This document shows, piece by piece, positions 24,045-35,264 of a DNA stretch of 64,000 bases. Positions within the stretch are counted from its first letter, which is position 1. Each line of letters opens with the position of its first letter. The stretch is from Schistosoma haematobium. Its lineage: Eukaryota > Platyhelminthes > Trematoda > Strigeidida > Schistosomatidae. Under the pieces are notes generated by a model. The model searched no databases and had not been told where the DNA came from. It worked only from the letters and a program-made list of their open reading frames with translations. The stretch is from assembly GCF_000699445.3 (NCBI RefSeq), contig NC_067198.1, positions 25,803,536 to 25,867,535 of the forward strand, written 5' to 3'. Position numbers and translations under genes: made by a program.

Positions 24045-24300
24045 TAAGTGTTAAATCTAGAGCTCATATTCTTAATATGCCGCGTATAAGTTGAACGCTT
24101 GGAAGCTAGAACCCTTCCAAGTCGCAAGTAAGATGACAAAATACAAGTGAAAGGAACGCTATTCCAAACAGTGTCATTTACGGTACAGAACTTTCAGGTA
24201 TTTATAGCTTTCAGTAAAAACGAAATCATCATTGTAGTCATCAGATCCTCACATAGGGGTTATTAGCGTCTGTCTAATAGGGAAGCTACACGTAGGGATT
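24045..24300 (-). repeat. Probable 3' LTR remnant of the gypsy-like element
   Basis: Minus-strand sequence GGTTCTAGCTTCCAAGCG ... AAGAATATGAGCTCTAGATT TAACACT corresponds to GTTCTAGCGTTCGAATGC ... AACAATTTGAGCTCTAGACT TAAAAACT at 28.93-29.0 kb, just upstream of the element's primer-binding-like site. Its place after the protease remnant fits a 3' LTR. The outer boundary is a guess. Confidence 0.45.
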
Positions 24301-24479
24301 CTCGAATATTCTTCCAAAAGACGGTTAGATAGAACATCGGCTATCTCTGAGCTTCTTAGAGCTTCCTCGAGTCCACTCTTGGACAGTCCTCACAACTCCC
24401 CCTTAAAAGCCTGTTGTGTAAGACATTTTTCTCGAGTCCACCTGAAACTTAGTCAATAAGTATGATATCGGAAGCAGTG

Positions 24480-24806
24480 TCGAGCTGAGGGCAGGCACGG
24501 TGACCGTCAACCTCGATAATTACATATTTCCGTCGACCATGTCCTGCTTGGATAGGTTCTACCATTATTTGGCTGGTTGATGCCTGGGGTTAAGTCTCCT
24601 GAAATGAAGTCGCGATGGACGACGATATATATTCTCTTTACTGCAAGATTCTTGATGTCCTTTCCGCTGACATTTAGTACAACGGTAGCTTTTATATGGG
24701 CAAGACGTTTTGTAATGCTACTCGCCGCATAGCCAGAATGAGGGTGGTGGCTGATTGTTTGAGCTGTCCTCCTTACGTACAAGAGAATCTTTTTGGCCAT
24801 TTATTA
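24480..24806 (-). pseudogene. gypsy-like nucleocapsid and protease remnant
   Basis: On the minus strand, a zinc-knuckle pair reads as HYKTSCPYKSYRCTKCQRKG HQESC (one frame, with a stop and a lost first Cys), then in a shifted frame VIIEVDGHRACPQLDTASDI, where LDTASDI is the aspartic-protease active-site loop of Ty3/gypsy elements (about 24463-24485). No integrase, RNase H or reverse transcriptase follows: the sequence runs into the LTR-like remnant within about 250 bases, so pol appears deleted. Confidence 0.72.
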
Positions 24807-24807
24807 C

Positions 24808-25450
24808 CTACACGAATGGTGGCTGGCCACTATTTCCAACCGTAGAAGTGTCAGGTTTTAAGTTCACCAACCTCTGAAACTCACCAGTCACTTCTTGTAG
24901 TGTTATATTTGGACACTGTTCAATTTCGCTCAGAATTTTGGTTCTGACGTTGGCATCTTCAGGTGACTTCAAGCTGCATGCAAATACAAGACACTTAAAG
25001 TAGTCTCCTGTCATTGCTGATAATTTGAACCGCTCACGCTCGCGATTTAATATGCCATTATGTTGTACCCAGTCATCGTCTCCAGCTTTAGCCAACTTCA
25101 GACATTGGTAACGAATACTGAACAACGATGACTGTTCACAAAAAGTTTGTAACAAAATTACGACCGTTTGATTAAACGAAAGGTCTTTTGGGTTCTTAGA
25201 GAGAATGAAATCGGTGTAGCGCTCATGTTCAGCTGTGTCAAGTTCGCGTAGCAATACTCTGACCTTTGCGGCATCACCAAAGTTCTCTAGGTTGACTTGA
25301 ATACATCTTCGTATTTCTTGAACCATGACTGAAATGTGACACCAGCGAAACTATCAAAATGAAGTTCATGAATAAAATCAGTATAGTGGTCAACATGAGA
25401 CTTTAAAGGGTCATCTGTAAGGTCCATTTGATTCAGGTTCATTTTCTGGG
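24808..25450 (-). pseudogene. gypsy-like Gag remnant
   Basis: The frame 24808-25326 reads VNLENFGDAAKVRVLLRELD, TAEHERYTDFILSKNPKDLS, FCEQSSLFSIRYQCLKLAK and ILSEIEQCPNITLQEVTGEF, a capsid-like helical protein as found in schistosome gypsy elements. Upstream in other frames are LLERQEKRFEQF (about 25.5 kb) and AGVTFQSWFKKYEDVFK (about 25.34 kb), so at least one frameshift near 25.3 kb separates the start from the body. Inferred to be the gag of the same element as the protease next door. Confidence 0.75.
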
Positions 25451-25555
25451 TTAGTCTCTAGAATACGAATCTAGAATTGTTCGAAACGTTTTTCTTGTCG
25501 CTCCAACAAGTCTTCAAACGGAGCAAAGGTAAATGACCTCTTGATAAGTTAACCC

Positions 25556-25684
25556 TGTAGTCGATGGTGTGACTTCCACGTAAGATCTTATAGATTAGGC
25601 AGTTATATCATGACAAATCTACAAATTTAGGATTAGGTCTATTATTAGAGCAGTCATAATATAATAGTAGACCATAGTTCTACA
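25556..25684 (+). repeat. 5' LTR (129 bp)
   Basis: Starts TGTAG and ends CTACA. By eye it differs from the 3' LTR at about five positions, four clustered near 25656-25668. Confidence 0.85.
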
Positions 25685-25685
25685 T

Positions 25686-25703
25686 TGGTGAGCCCAACTA
25701 AAG
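25686..25703 (+). promoter_or_regulatory. Candidate primer-binding site
   Basis: TGGTGAGCCCAACTAAAG starts two bases after the LTR end; TGG complements the CCA tail of a tRNA. The tRNA was not identified. Confidence 0.6.
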
Positions 25704-28229
25704 AAACGCAACCTATTATTGTTAATCCTTATATCCACCTTAACCTTCTCAATCGGTTTTTATTTTAGTAAACCCAGTATTCTAATAGTCCTTTGATTAA
25801 TGGTCACATATATTATCGTAATGTTATATCTACTAGTTCACATAACTTACTAGCTCAATCGATAATAAAAGTTGATCATCTATATCAACTAATTAGCTCT
25901 GATGGTTCGTTAACAAGCTTTAATAGCATTTACATGCTTCAGCGACATAGACTTGTTTAAACATCAAGCTCTAGCAAATATGACCTGTAAATAGCGTGAG
26001 CATACATTGACTAACAATGCAATCAAGGACTAAATAGTTATCTGGATCTAATTATCAGTGTTCCGTCACCTAACACCTCATCCTGTTTTAAACTATGCAC
26101 TATCCTTTAATATCTTTTCTTCCGACCACTGCCTGCCTAATTTCATATTTTCGAGTTCCATTGCCAAACAACAAGGATGACACTTCTCAAAAAAATACGG
26201 TGAGTTTCAGCTATAGGTTTTCTGCAATCATAAGGTCATTTTAGATGGCTCGTTCAATAACAACCACACAATTATCTGGATTCATTCGATTGCCCTAATC
26301 CGGGCGAGTGGCAAAAATGTCAATACCATCAAGCACCCTGGAATTAATTGCCATACTGCATGTTTTATTCTGGATACTTTTGGATCATTACTACTCACGA
26401 ATGGCGTTATATATGTCGTCCACTGAATAATCTAATTTTCAAAAATAATCCAGGCGAGTTCAGCTATTTTACTTAATGATTTTTGTACTTAACATGTATA
26501 TGTTTTCCAGTTGCTTTTGCCATATATTTGTAAGTGTCCCTAGGCTAAATGCATTAACTTCTTACGGAATGTTTATAACGCGTCATATTCCTGCCTGAAG
26601 TTTCATAAGCAGTCTTAACTTTAAAATTATCTTTCTGATCATGTTCATTATTTTCAAATTGTCATATACGTCAACAACCTGCATGTTAACCTGGCCCATA
26701 CATGCGTTGCACTATATCTTCATGTCTTCTAAATTCAGAAATCATCTGAATCACATTTAACATTTATCGATAAACCCATAGTCGTTGTTGCTAATCGTAT
26801 TTCGGTCTATGGATTAGTTTATCATATTAGCAGCCTAAAATGCGAACATAGTTTAGATAATAAGATTAAAAATTTAGGTACTATCAACGGCACTAGTCAA
26901 ATAACTAAATCCCTAGGTAGCTGTTGGCTAAACAAACGTTTAAAATCAAAACTCCGTAGCCTACTAGAATTAACACTAAACGAATCTTTCTGAATTAAAA
27001 TTTACAATTAAATTAGGCGTCTCGGATTCTTTAACGTTATAAATTTCTGATAATTTCGAATCACCTAAAGCAACAATGCCTATTTTTCCACTGACTTATC
27101 CTCAATCAACCCTATAACTAGTTAAACATAATAGTTTCAGGATATCGTCATAAAACATTGTCATGACTTGACAATCACGTAATATGATTGATAAAATTAT
27201 GAAATTATTAACAAAATCGGTCAGCAAATTGACTTAAAATTATCACCAGTGTTGTTTTTCTTTTATCTTCATTCACTACAGATGATTACAGTATGTTTCT
27301 CTATCAGATGCTCACTCAGTAAATATCTCGAAACCTTGTCAGTCTAATTGATGGTTTAGCGACACAATCATGCATGCAAATAATCAGTATAAGTAATCGA
27401 GCAAACCTCCTGTAAACTGAAAACATCAATGTCGAATTTACCCCAACACTGACTAAGGTTCAAGCCATTATCATAGACATGAGTTGGGAGTGTACTCCCC
27501 TGGTTACAACTTATGTTCTCCTGTTAATCACATGAGCATCACTCACGGTTAATTATCTTGTAAAAACTTATTTAGCCAAATGCATCTTGCAGCACATCAC
27601 CTAGTAATGTGACATATAGACTTAACTGATTTCAATAACTTATAATCACTATATCTCAATTGAATCGTATTCCGCCTCATGATAAACTGCATACTTGCAA
27701 CTAACTTGTATGCCCAATCAGCCGGTAAGTATAAATATAAATAAATAGTCTATCGCAGATCAGAACATTGAATCTAGAGCATGTCTCTTACGAATACGCT
27801 CATGTTTAACGATTTGTTCCTAGCTATCTGTCCAAAATTCATATAATTAACACTAACGTATTTAAACTTTGTTTTGATCACCATTCATGTGTATTAGTAG
27901 TATTACTAAATTCTATCACGGTCAAGTAAAAATGAGGTTGAGAAAATATCCCCGTAACTAAATAAACCGTATCAAACTAACTGGAACACTAGTTGGAATT
28001 CTTCTCCACGGTATACTTTTGTTCCTTCAGTTAGCCTACTAATACAGATGCATTTGGAATTCAATTCATATGGACAACTTACCGGCATAATCGTTATTTG
28101 ATTTTATAATTTAAACCAAAACTAATACCAATATTAATATTTCTACAATATTCATCACTTTAATACTTCTAAACACAAAATACTACCTATACGTTAAGTT
28201 ATTAACCAACGGCTATTAACACGCATCGT

Positions 28230-28251
28230 TTTATTATTATTATTATTATTA
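28230..28251. repeat. (TTA)n microsatellite
   Basis: About seven TTA units inside the LTR element interior. Confidence 0.9.
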
Positions 28252-28783
28252 TGCCATTCTTTATAGTTCAAATAATCTTCACCCAAATTCTCATTTCAAG
28301 CGTTTTAAGCATGAAGGCAGATATTTTAAAATTATTACATGTATTTCCCGACCAGATGCTGCCGCTTTCTTTTGATTTATCTTTCAGCTTACCAATACCC
28401 AGAGGATTCTTATTATCCTTGGTAACCTCCGGCGCGCGTCGATCCCATCCAATTTGGTATCGAATCAACACACGTTGATTCTGGTGGGAGAGTGGTGTAG
28501 TGGCATTGGACAATAGCCACACAATCCACAAAGCTGTGAACACGAGACTACTCAGAAAATAGATATTCAATATTTAACGCGGAGAAATACCTAACAATGG
28601 AGAAGGCGCGAACAATAAATTGAATGGACTGAAGTTGATCGAGTGGCATGGCTCGGCCATGCAGGCGTGGTCTCTGCTGAATGTTACCTTATATCTTCTA
28701 TTCATATTAAATATATTGTTCTTTCTCTAGCCTAACCTTGTTCTATATCATGTATTGGTAATTGATACGATACAGTGAGTTGG

Positions 28784-28912
28784 TGTAGTCGATGGTGTGA
28801 CTTCCACGTAAGATCTTATAGATTAGGCAGTTATATCATGACAAATCTACAAATTTAGGATTAGGTCTATTATTAGAGCAGTACTAATATCATACTAGAC
28901 CATAATTCTACA
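28784..28912 (+). repeat. 3' LTR (129 bp)
   Basis: Same length and ends as the 5' LTR; followed by ACCC, the target-site duplication. Confidence 0.85.
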
Positions 28913-28916
28913 ACCC

Positions 28917-29110
28917 TGTCGCCAGTTTTTAAGTCTAGAGCTCAAATTGTTAATGTGAGCATTCGAACGCTAGAACATCTCTTTATAAGACATCTTTTGT
29001 AAGCTTGGTGAACATACATCTTGTTTTTCACTAAAAATCTTTCTAGTAGTCACCTGTATGTGTTACTATGATGGAGTAACTTGTACATATAATGTAACGA
29101 TCTCGTGAAA
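28917..29110 (-). repeat. Probable 5' LTR and primer site remnant of the gypsy-like element
   Basis: On the minus strand the LTR-like end (GAGCTCTAGACTTAAAAAC) is followed by TGGCGACAGGG, a primer-binding-like start, which is then interrupted by the nested element. The upstream limit near 29110 is approximate. Confidence 0.45.
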
Positions 29111-32100
29111 CAATTAAACTAATGCAGTGCTTTCGTTTATTGTGAATGTTAATAAACATCCATTCCTTAGTTGTAATTTTGCAATATTGATAATTGTTTA
29201 CTTTCGCAATAGTATGAACCATTTCAAATGCATGAAGCTATCATTCAGATGGATCTGTTTTACCTGTTTACAAGTTCTCTCAATCAAAAGGGCACTCACA
29301 AAGCAAACACTCAGTCGTTTCTGATTTTCACAAATCCGTCTGCATTGTCAGTATACCTCCTCACAAAATACGACAAAATTAAAAGTAACAGTTGAACAGG
29401 GCTTTATTGATACGTCATTACTACTGATAAAAGAAGAAAATCTGATGCGGATCTGTTTGTGGTTAGTTTACAAATGTGAACACCAACAACCTTTTATGCC
29501 AAGTTTCCACAGTTTCTAATGGTCCGAGATATGACTTTTTACTATAAAGCAGTCGACACAAAATAAGCGTTCGAGAAATCGGAGTCGTACCTAGTTGGTA
29601 ATGATTCTTAAGTGATAATTGAAGACTTTTCTTCCAACATTCATAGCAGACCTCTTACCATCTGTAACCGGGATCTTTTGTTTGTACATTTTCTAGCTTT
29701 CGTGTTACTGTAGGAGGTATGTGTCACCTATCTTCGATTGTCTGCATTGTCCGAGAACATGATTAGGTATGCGGTTTGTATTTCGTAATTGGTTGAACTT
29801 GGCTGTTACATTTTGTCTTTTCACTTGGGCCGGTAGTATGTGACGGCACAAATACCGGCATGTCGCAAATTCTCGGCAGTTCTATTCGCAAGTGCCTGTA
29901 TCTACCTCATAAGATCTGCCACATTCAATCATAAGACATTCGATCACCGTTTTCGTATTCCAAGTAGGCATAATGCATGTTTATGAGTTACAGTAAAACC
30001 TTCCTCCGTGGAGAGGATAACGTTGACTAATAATCGGAACTTCTTGTCGTAGTGTTTCGTACTGTAGATCACTAACGTAGATGGTCTATATGTAATGATT
30101 GGGAGCCTATTGAAGTAAGACGGGAATGGTGTGACCAACAGCTAACTTCGAAGTTGCATCACGTGGTTATCACCTAGCCAAATTTACTCGTTGTTCGTAT
30201 CAAGATACTGTCCCTACTTTGAAGACCGCATAACATGAGGGACCTTACTACAGAAATATATTGGTTGGAGTAGGTACAACCGAAAGTATGGTCATCACCG
30301 CACGGGCCAGTCCATGTTGTAAGATTAACGGTTGCGCGTCGGTTGTCCTCGGCATTGACGGAGATATATGAACTGTTAGACATTGGGGGACCCAACTGTC
30401 AGACGGTTTGGATAGAACACAGTGACATTTTACTGACCCTATAGCACATGTAGCACTTACGGGTTATTTTCACGTCGTCACCAGTTTTCTTGCCGAAGGT
30501 ATGGCACTACATCTGAAGACCGAATTGGTGATTCGCACAAAGCTTGTGTATCTGTAGTTGATAATTTGCACTCACAATACGTTGTTTTTCAGACCTTATA
30601 GGGTTTTAAACATGCCTGTGAGGTTCTGTAGAGCAATCGTTTTCTGAGACCAAGTTATGAACCAAACATGTAGACCGGGAAACAAGCGAAGGTTGGTTGA
30701 CATTATTTGAGTTGATTTTGTGGTTTTATGGCATCCACAAGATGTTAAAACTGCATGTAATAATTATGAGGCAATGAATATAATCGATTTCCAGGACAAC
30801 AAGAACCCATGGCTTGACTTCTTAACCGTCCCGACGAATAGTAATAAAAACAGTATTCTCATACACAAATGGCTATCTCCTTTTTCGTAGGAGCTATTTT
30901 ATCCCATTTTTATTGATTTTATGGGATCATAAACTGGCTGTGTTTTTAGCAAATTGTCTAGTTTTGCTTGTGATAGCATTACTCAGCGGGGAGTGAAACC
31001 AACTCAACGTCACAAACACAATCTAAATAGGCATTTTGCATAATGAATTAGCATCAATATCACTGGTTCACGACATCACACTTGACCATGAGGAGCCTTA
31101 ATTTAACATGTTCTGCCCCACAGATATCAGTGGACCGAATTTATTTCCCCGTCATCATATTGGCTGGTCAGCAACGCCACCCTCCCTCCTTTTGTGATGT
31201 TAGGCTTTCTTACTTTTGTGGTGTGTATGAATATTGCTTCAATCTAAGCTCCTTGTTGGAATATACTGTCTCTACTAGTTTCATGTCACAAGCAAATCAG
31301 ATGGTCAAAGCATTTGTATTATGGGTTAAATATCCATTTGGTATATCACACTGCTATGAAGATAACTAATGGTATAAGTTATAAAACACAAGTCAGATTA
31401 AATGTGGTTTAGAGATGATAAGGATAAATAGCAAATCAAAGAATATGCAAGAGTTTAGAATTGCAAATTTTTGGGAGTAAGAAAACAAAACATTGAGCGA
31501 CTCACAAGAACCTAAGACATTATGAACTTCTTATCATTGACCTTAGCTGATCAGCGTCCATGAGGTTGGTGAGTTATTTGAATACCTGTGGTGGAAAAAA
31601 GAGGACATGACACTTAGAAGGAATAATTCGGTGATCCTTTAACTCTCGTGGACGAACAGTGGCTGTCAACCAGCATTCTCAGTGAATTTATGTTCTGTGC
31701 AATCTTTTCCAGTTGTTTCCAGCTTCTTTTCATTCTTTTGAAGTCTGCTTAAACCAGAATGTATCTTCTCATTTCCATAGCTATTAAATTAGTTTTTCTG
31801 TCTTCCATGGCTTAAATAACCGTAAATATAAATAAGGTTTGTAATAGCTAAAAGGTGGCCGTCGGTACTTAACATGATAGATGAAGAATGCTGGAGGGCA
31901 AGATTGGATCTGGTATTCGTTAAGACGTGCACGATAACATTTGTACGTTAGTGAATGAAAAGGAGACTGCTGCATGAAACCCGTCAGACTTAACGTAATA
32001 ATTTTAATGCAAACATGAAGTATTGAATTAATGAAGACACTATAAGAATATAATATGTTCCACTAAAAGTGCTGCTAACTTTGAGTAGAAACTAGAGACA

Positions 32101-33493
32101 GATAAAAATAGGACTAACGTGAAAATGTGTTACAGTCTTTGATGTACGCAACGCTAATTTCTTACGGCGGCAAATTCTGGTGATTATTACCATTATTTAT
32201 AATATAATGTACTAGAAAGTCTCAATATGGTTACAGTGTATAATTTGTTACACATCCGTGTACACGTAACAGTACGTATATTTAATATATTTTCATCGCA
32301 TGGTGAAGAAGCGCACATGTAGTAACTTCTAGACTGCTATTTTGTAAAGACTTCCGCATTCAGCCATCTGTGAAGCCGTTTAGTGTTGGACATTTCTAGG
32401 GTCAGTGAAATGTCACTGAGATCTAGTCAAGTCATCCGTAAGTTGGGTCACTGAATATCGAGCAGATCGTCGATGGTCGTCAAGATCAAGGGCAACCAAC
32501 AAGCGTCATTTAATCGTATGTTGTGGACTGGCTCATGCGATGGCAGTTCCACTATATTCTCTATATTCATTTTTACTAAAATGTTTCCGCGATAGCGTCC
32601 TTTGCGTTGTGCGGTCTTCAAAGATTCCATAGTATCTTGGTGTGATGAAGGAGTAATACACACTAGGTGCTGACCGTGGGGTATAATTTTGACATTAACT
32701 GTTGATCACACCACTCCCGTCTAACTGGAGTAGGCCCCCAATCATTCGACAGAGGTTAAAGTTGGTGATGTACAGGTTTAAGAGAGAAACGTTTTGGCAC
32801 TGTCGGTTGCAACCCATACTCATACCATACGATCTCTGAAGCTAACCATACAACTAATGCAAAGATTTACATTCAACAAGAAATGTGAGTGATGTGTGAC
32901 AGAAATGTACTTCAACGCTAGCTTGATTAAAGTGTCATTTCAATAATGTGATGTCTGATGGATTATGTAAATGTGACTCTAATACATCTAGTATTTCCAA
33001 GATGAAGACAAACTACGAAGAAGAACTCCAAGTAATCGTAATAAAATATGAACAATAGGGACACATATAATAAAAATTGGGATAAACACCAAAAATTCAC
33101 TCCACATTACGTATATATTTTAAATCCAAACTAAGGTTTGGACTGAAGAATAGCTGTCTAGATGGGTTACATACGCGCCCTCGCCTGGTTGAAACCAAAA
33201 CAAAGTGACTGGGTAAAATGACGGTTCTGAAATTCATTATAGATTTCTATGTACACTGTTACCCAAATAAATATGACCACCCAGCTATTCAACCAATAAT
33301 TGTTCAAGCAATCAAATCTAAATTACAATAAATAAGGAGGTTGATAAAGGATGTGAGAAAATTACCAGTCGCAACAAACAAATGTTGTTCTATTCTGTCT
33401 GGACAGACCGCGCACAGATTCGTTCAAAAGATAATTTTTGCTTGCTTTATAACACAGTGTTTCCAATTCTGGAAGAGTGTTTCGATTCACAAC

Positions 33494-33497
<4 letters not shown>
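29111..33497. other. Intergenic, no recognised gene
   Basis: Contains frames of 60-95 codons near 29.9-30.4 kb (-), 31.08-31.37 kb (+) and 32.45-32.66 kb (-), none with recognisable domains. The 29.4-30.6 kb part is less AT-rich than its surroundings and may be old transposon DNA. Confidence 0.35.

Positions 33498-33534
<37 letters not shown>
33498..33534. repeat. (TA)n microsatellite
   Basis: About 18 uninterrupted TA units. Confidence 0.95.
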
Positions 33535-33536
<2 letters not shown>

Positions 33537-34184
33537 GGTTCTGAATGTATCTGTTTGACACGTAAAACCTGAGTAAATCCCTGAACCCACCATTTCCCAC
33601 ACCCCTTTTCAGATATAATGGGATTTATCAATCGGGAGTGATTATCATTGAACTTGACGAAATTCAGAGAATTACTGCATGTTAAGAAGTCAGTTTTCCG
33701 AACATTTTATTACGGTTCAGTGGTCTTACTGACTTCGCAAGGGTACTATAGGGAACTAAAAGATTCACTATATTTAAGATGACTAATCGTGACAGACAAG
33801 TAAGACAGTTTTACCGAGCTTTGTCTTAGGAAACCACATTTCACGTATTTCCTTCACTTATGTTCCTGTACCATTCGGATTCATAAAGATATTGCAAAAT
33901 GACTCCGATCGGATCAGGAAATTATAGAATTTCGGCCACCTGCTTTTGGACGAGGTTTCTAGTCCGTATCTTAGGTAATACAGTTTGTCTACTATTTCGC
34001 ATTCGTATACTCAATCTATAAATAAAAGTTTGGAAAAGCGACTACTGACATCCTAAAGATGTCATAGGTATTCAGAGTTTGGCAACATCTTTACACATTC
34101 CACCTTTATGATCAAGGTATGCCAGCTCAGTCAAATCAGAAGTCAGAAATGAAGCAGTTCGAAGATTTATCTGGAAAGCTATCG
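33535..34184. other. Intergenic, no recognised feature
   Basis: No conserved frame; TATA-like and AATAAA-like words occur but nothing ties them to a gene. Confidence 0.3.
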
Positions 34185-34395
34185 ACATGTTGAGAAGCGT
34201 TTGGTCGAAGTTGGCTAACAGTTGCAAGGGGTTCGTGGTACGGCGTACCAACTCGTGATCTGTTGAGGGTGCGTTACCGAGCGCATCTATCTGGGTGTGC
34301 CTAGTAGAACCAATAGGATCAATGACAATGTCGGGGACTTACAGGACTATTTATTTGGGGATTTATTTACCGCTACAGACTTCAACTCGTAACAT
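34185..34395 (+). repeat. Unclassified dispersed repeat, copy 3
   Basis: TTGCAAGGGGTTCGTGG, CCAACTCGTGATCTG, TTACCGAGCGCATC and GGACTTACAGGACTATTTAT then TTTACCGCTACAGAC correspond in order to the reverse complement of 14.15-14.40 kb. Confidence 0.5.
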
Positions 34396-34922
34396 GAGAA
34401 TATGGAACCAAGGAGCCACAAACGCGAAAAATAAACTACAATTGAACAGTCCTTCATTTTCAGAACCAACTTCAGGATTAAAAAGGTGCTCTAACGGAGT
34501 CCTGCTAAGGTAAAATGAACTACTGGTCAGTCAGTTTAAATTTATATTTTGTCTAGGTCGGTGCCTACAGTAACGTAGTCAATATTTTGATAGTGACACC
34601 TGTAACGCATTCGAATTGTTGCTACCCTGAAACCTAGTTTCTCATATTGTCTTAGTCATGTGCCATTTTCACTATGAATTGCCTTCGAATGTTTTTTATG
34701 GCTAAACACAATAGATCCATGTGTTATTAGTTAGTTATCTGTTAATTTTTGTTCTTATATTCTAGGTTTCTTCAGAAAAGACTCTTCTTTCTTTTTACAC
34801 GCAACACACAGCGTGCCTTTATGCCGGAAGCTAACCTCTCAGTATTTGCATCGCGCTTTTTATTCTACACGTAAGACATTTCCAGCAGTTGGATTGAGTT
34901 GCACATTCCTTGTTATTATTAG
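34396..34922. other. Region upstream of FAM184
   Basis: Expected to hold the promoter of the downstream gene. No element is convincing. A stretch ending TTGTTATTATTAG (34910-34922) could be a splice or trans-splice acceptor 12 nt before the ATG. Confidence 0.35.
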
Positions 34923-34934
34923 CAACTAAAAATT

Positions 34935-35264
34935 ATGCCTGCATACTCCTTCGACTACAAGTCCTACATGACAAACAACCTGTTGGGACATGACCAGGAT
35001 ATTCACTATAAAATGTCTAAAAAGATTGCACAATTGACAAAAGTGGTTTGCATGTTGAACTCACGTGGTGAGGATTCTGTTGATCTACTTAAGGAGACTT
35101 CCAAGCAACACGAAAATGAAATTATCAAACTAAAGAGTTCCTATGAACTGAAACTGAGAGATTTAGAGCTTAGACTTGAAGAGGAGAAAGGATTCGGGAA
35201 CACCATAGCCTTCTTAGAAAAGAGTATTAGTGAAAAAGAGTTGGAAATCATCAACATGGAATCT
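34935..35264 (+). CDS. FAM184A: FAM184 exon 1
   Basis: 110 codons from ATG: the conserved [11 protein letters not shown] segment at residues 27-37, then a coiled coil ([40 protein letters not shown]). Donor TCT/GTGAGT, phase 0. The ATG is the first in frame after an AG and precedes the conserved block. Confidence 0.85.

Larger units (their letters stand above)
25552..28916 (+). mobile_element. Non-coding (non-autonomous) LTR retrotransposon, nested in the gypsy-like remnant
   Basis: Two 129-bp direct repeats (25556-25684 and 28784-28912) begin TGTAGTCGATGG and end TTCTACA, giving a TGTAG...CTACA inverted border. They are flanked outside by the same 4-bp ACCC (25552-25555; 28913-28916), a likely target-site duplication. 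One base inside the left LTR is TGGTGAGCCCAACTAAAG (25686-25703), which begins with TGG like a tRNA primer-binding site. The 3.1-kb interior has no frame with Gag or Pol motifs and no long ORF. Joining the flanks restores a continuous leader for the minus-strand gypsy remnant (TGGCGACAGGG then TTAACTTATC), so this element inserted into it. The orientation is inferred from the primer site. The polypurine tract is not clear. Confidence 0.82.

Noticed and set aside
28251..28570. Open frames on both strands (75 and 100 codons) in the LTR element interior
   Set aside because: No Gag, Pol or other domain motif, and the two frames overlap antisense; treated as chance frames in non-coding DNA.
31082..31369. 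95-codon plus-strand open frame starting MTMRSLNLTC
   Set aside because: No recognisable domain, no splice context and no support beyond being open.
33341..33631. Overlapping open frames on both strands with Ile-Tyr repeats
   Set aside because: The repeats are the translated TA microsatellite at 33498-33534.
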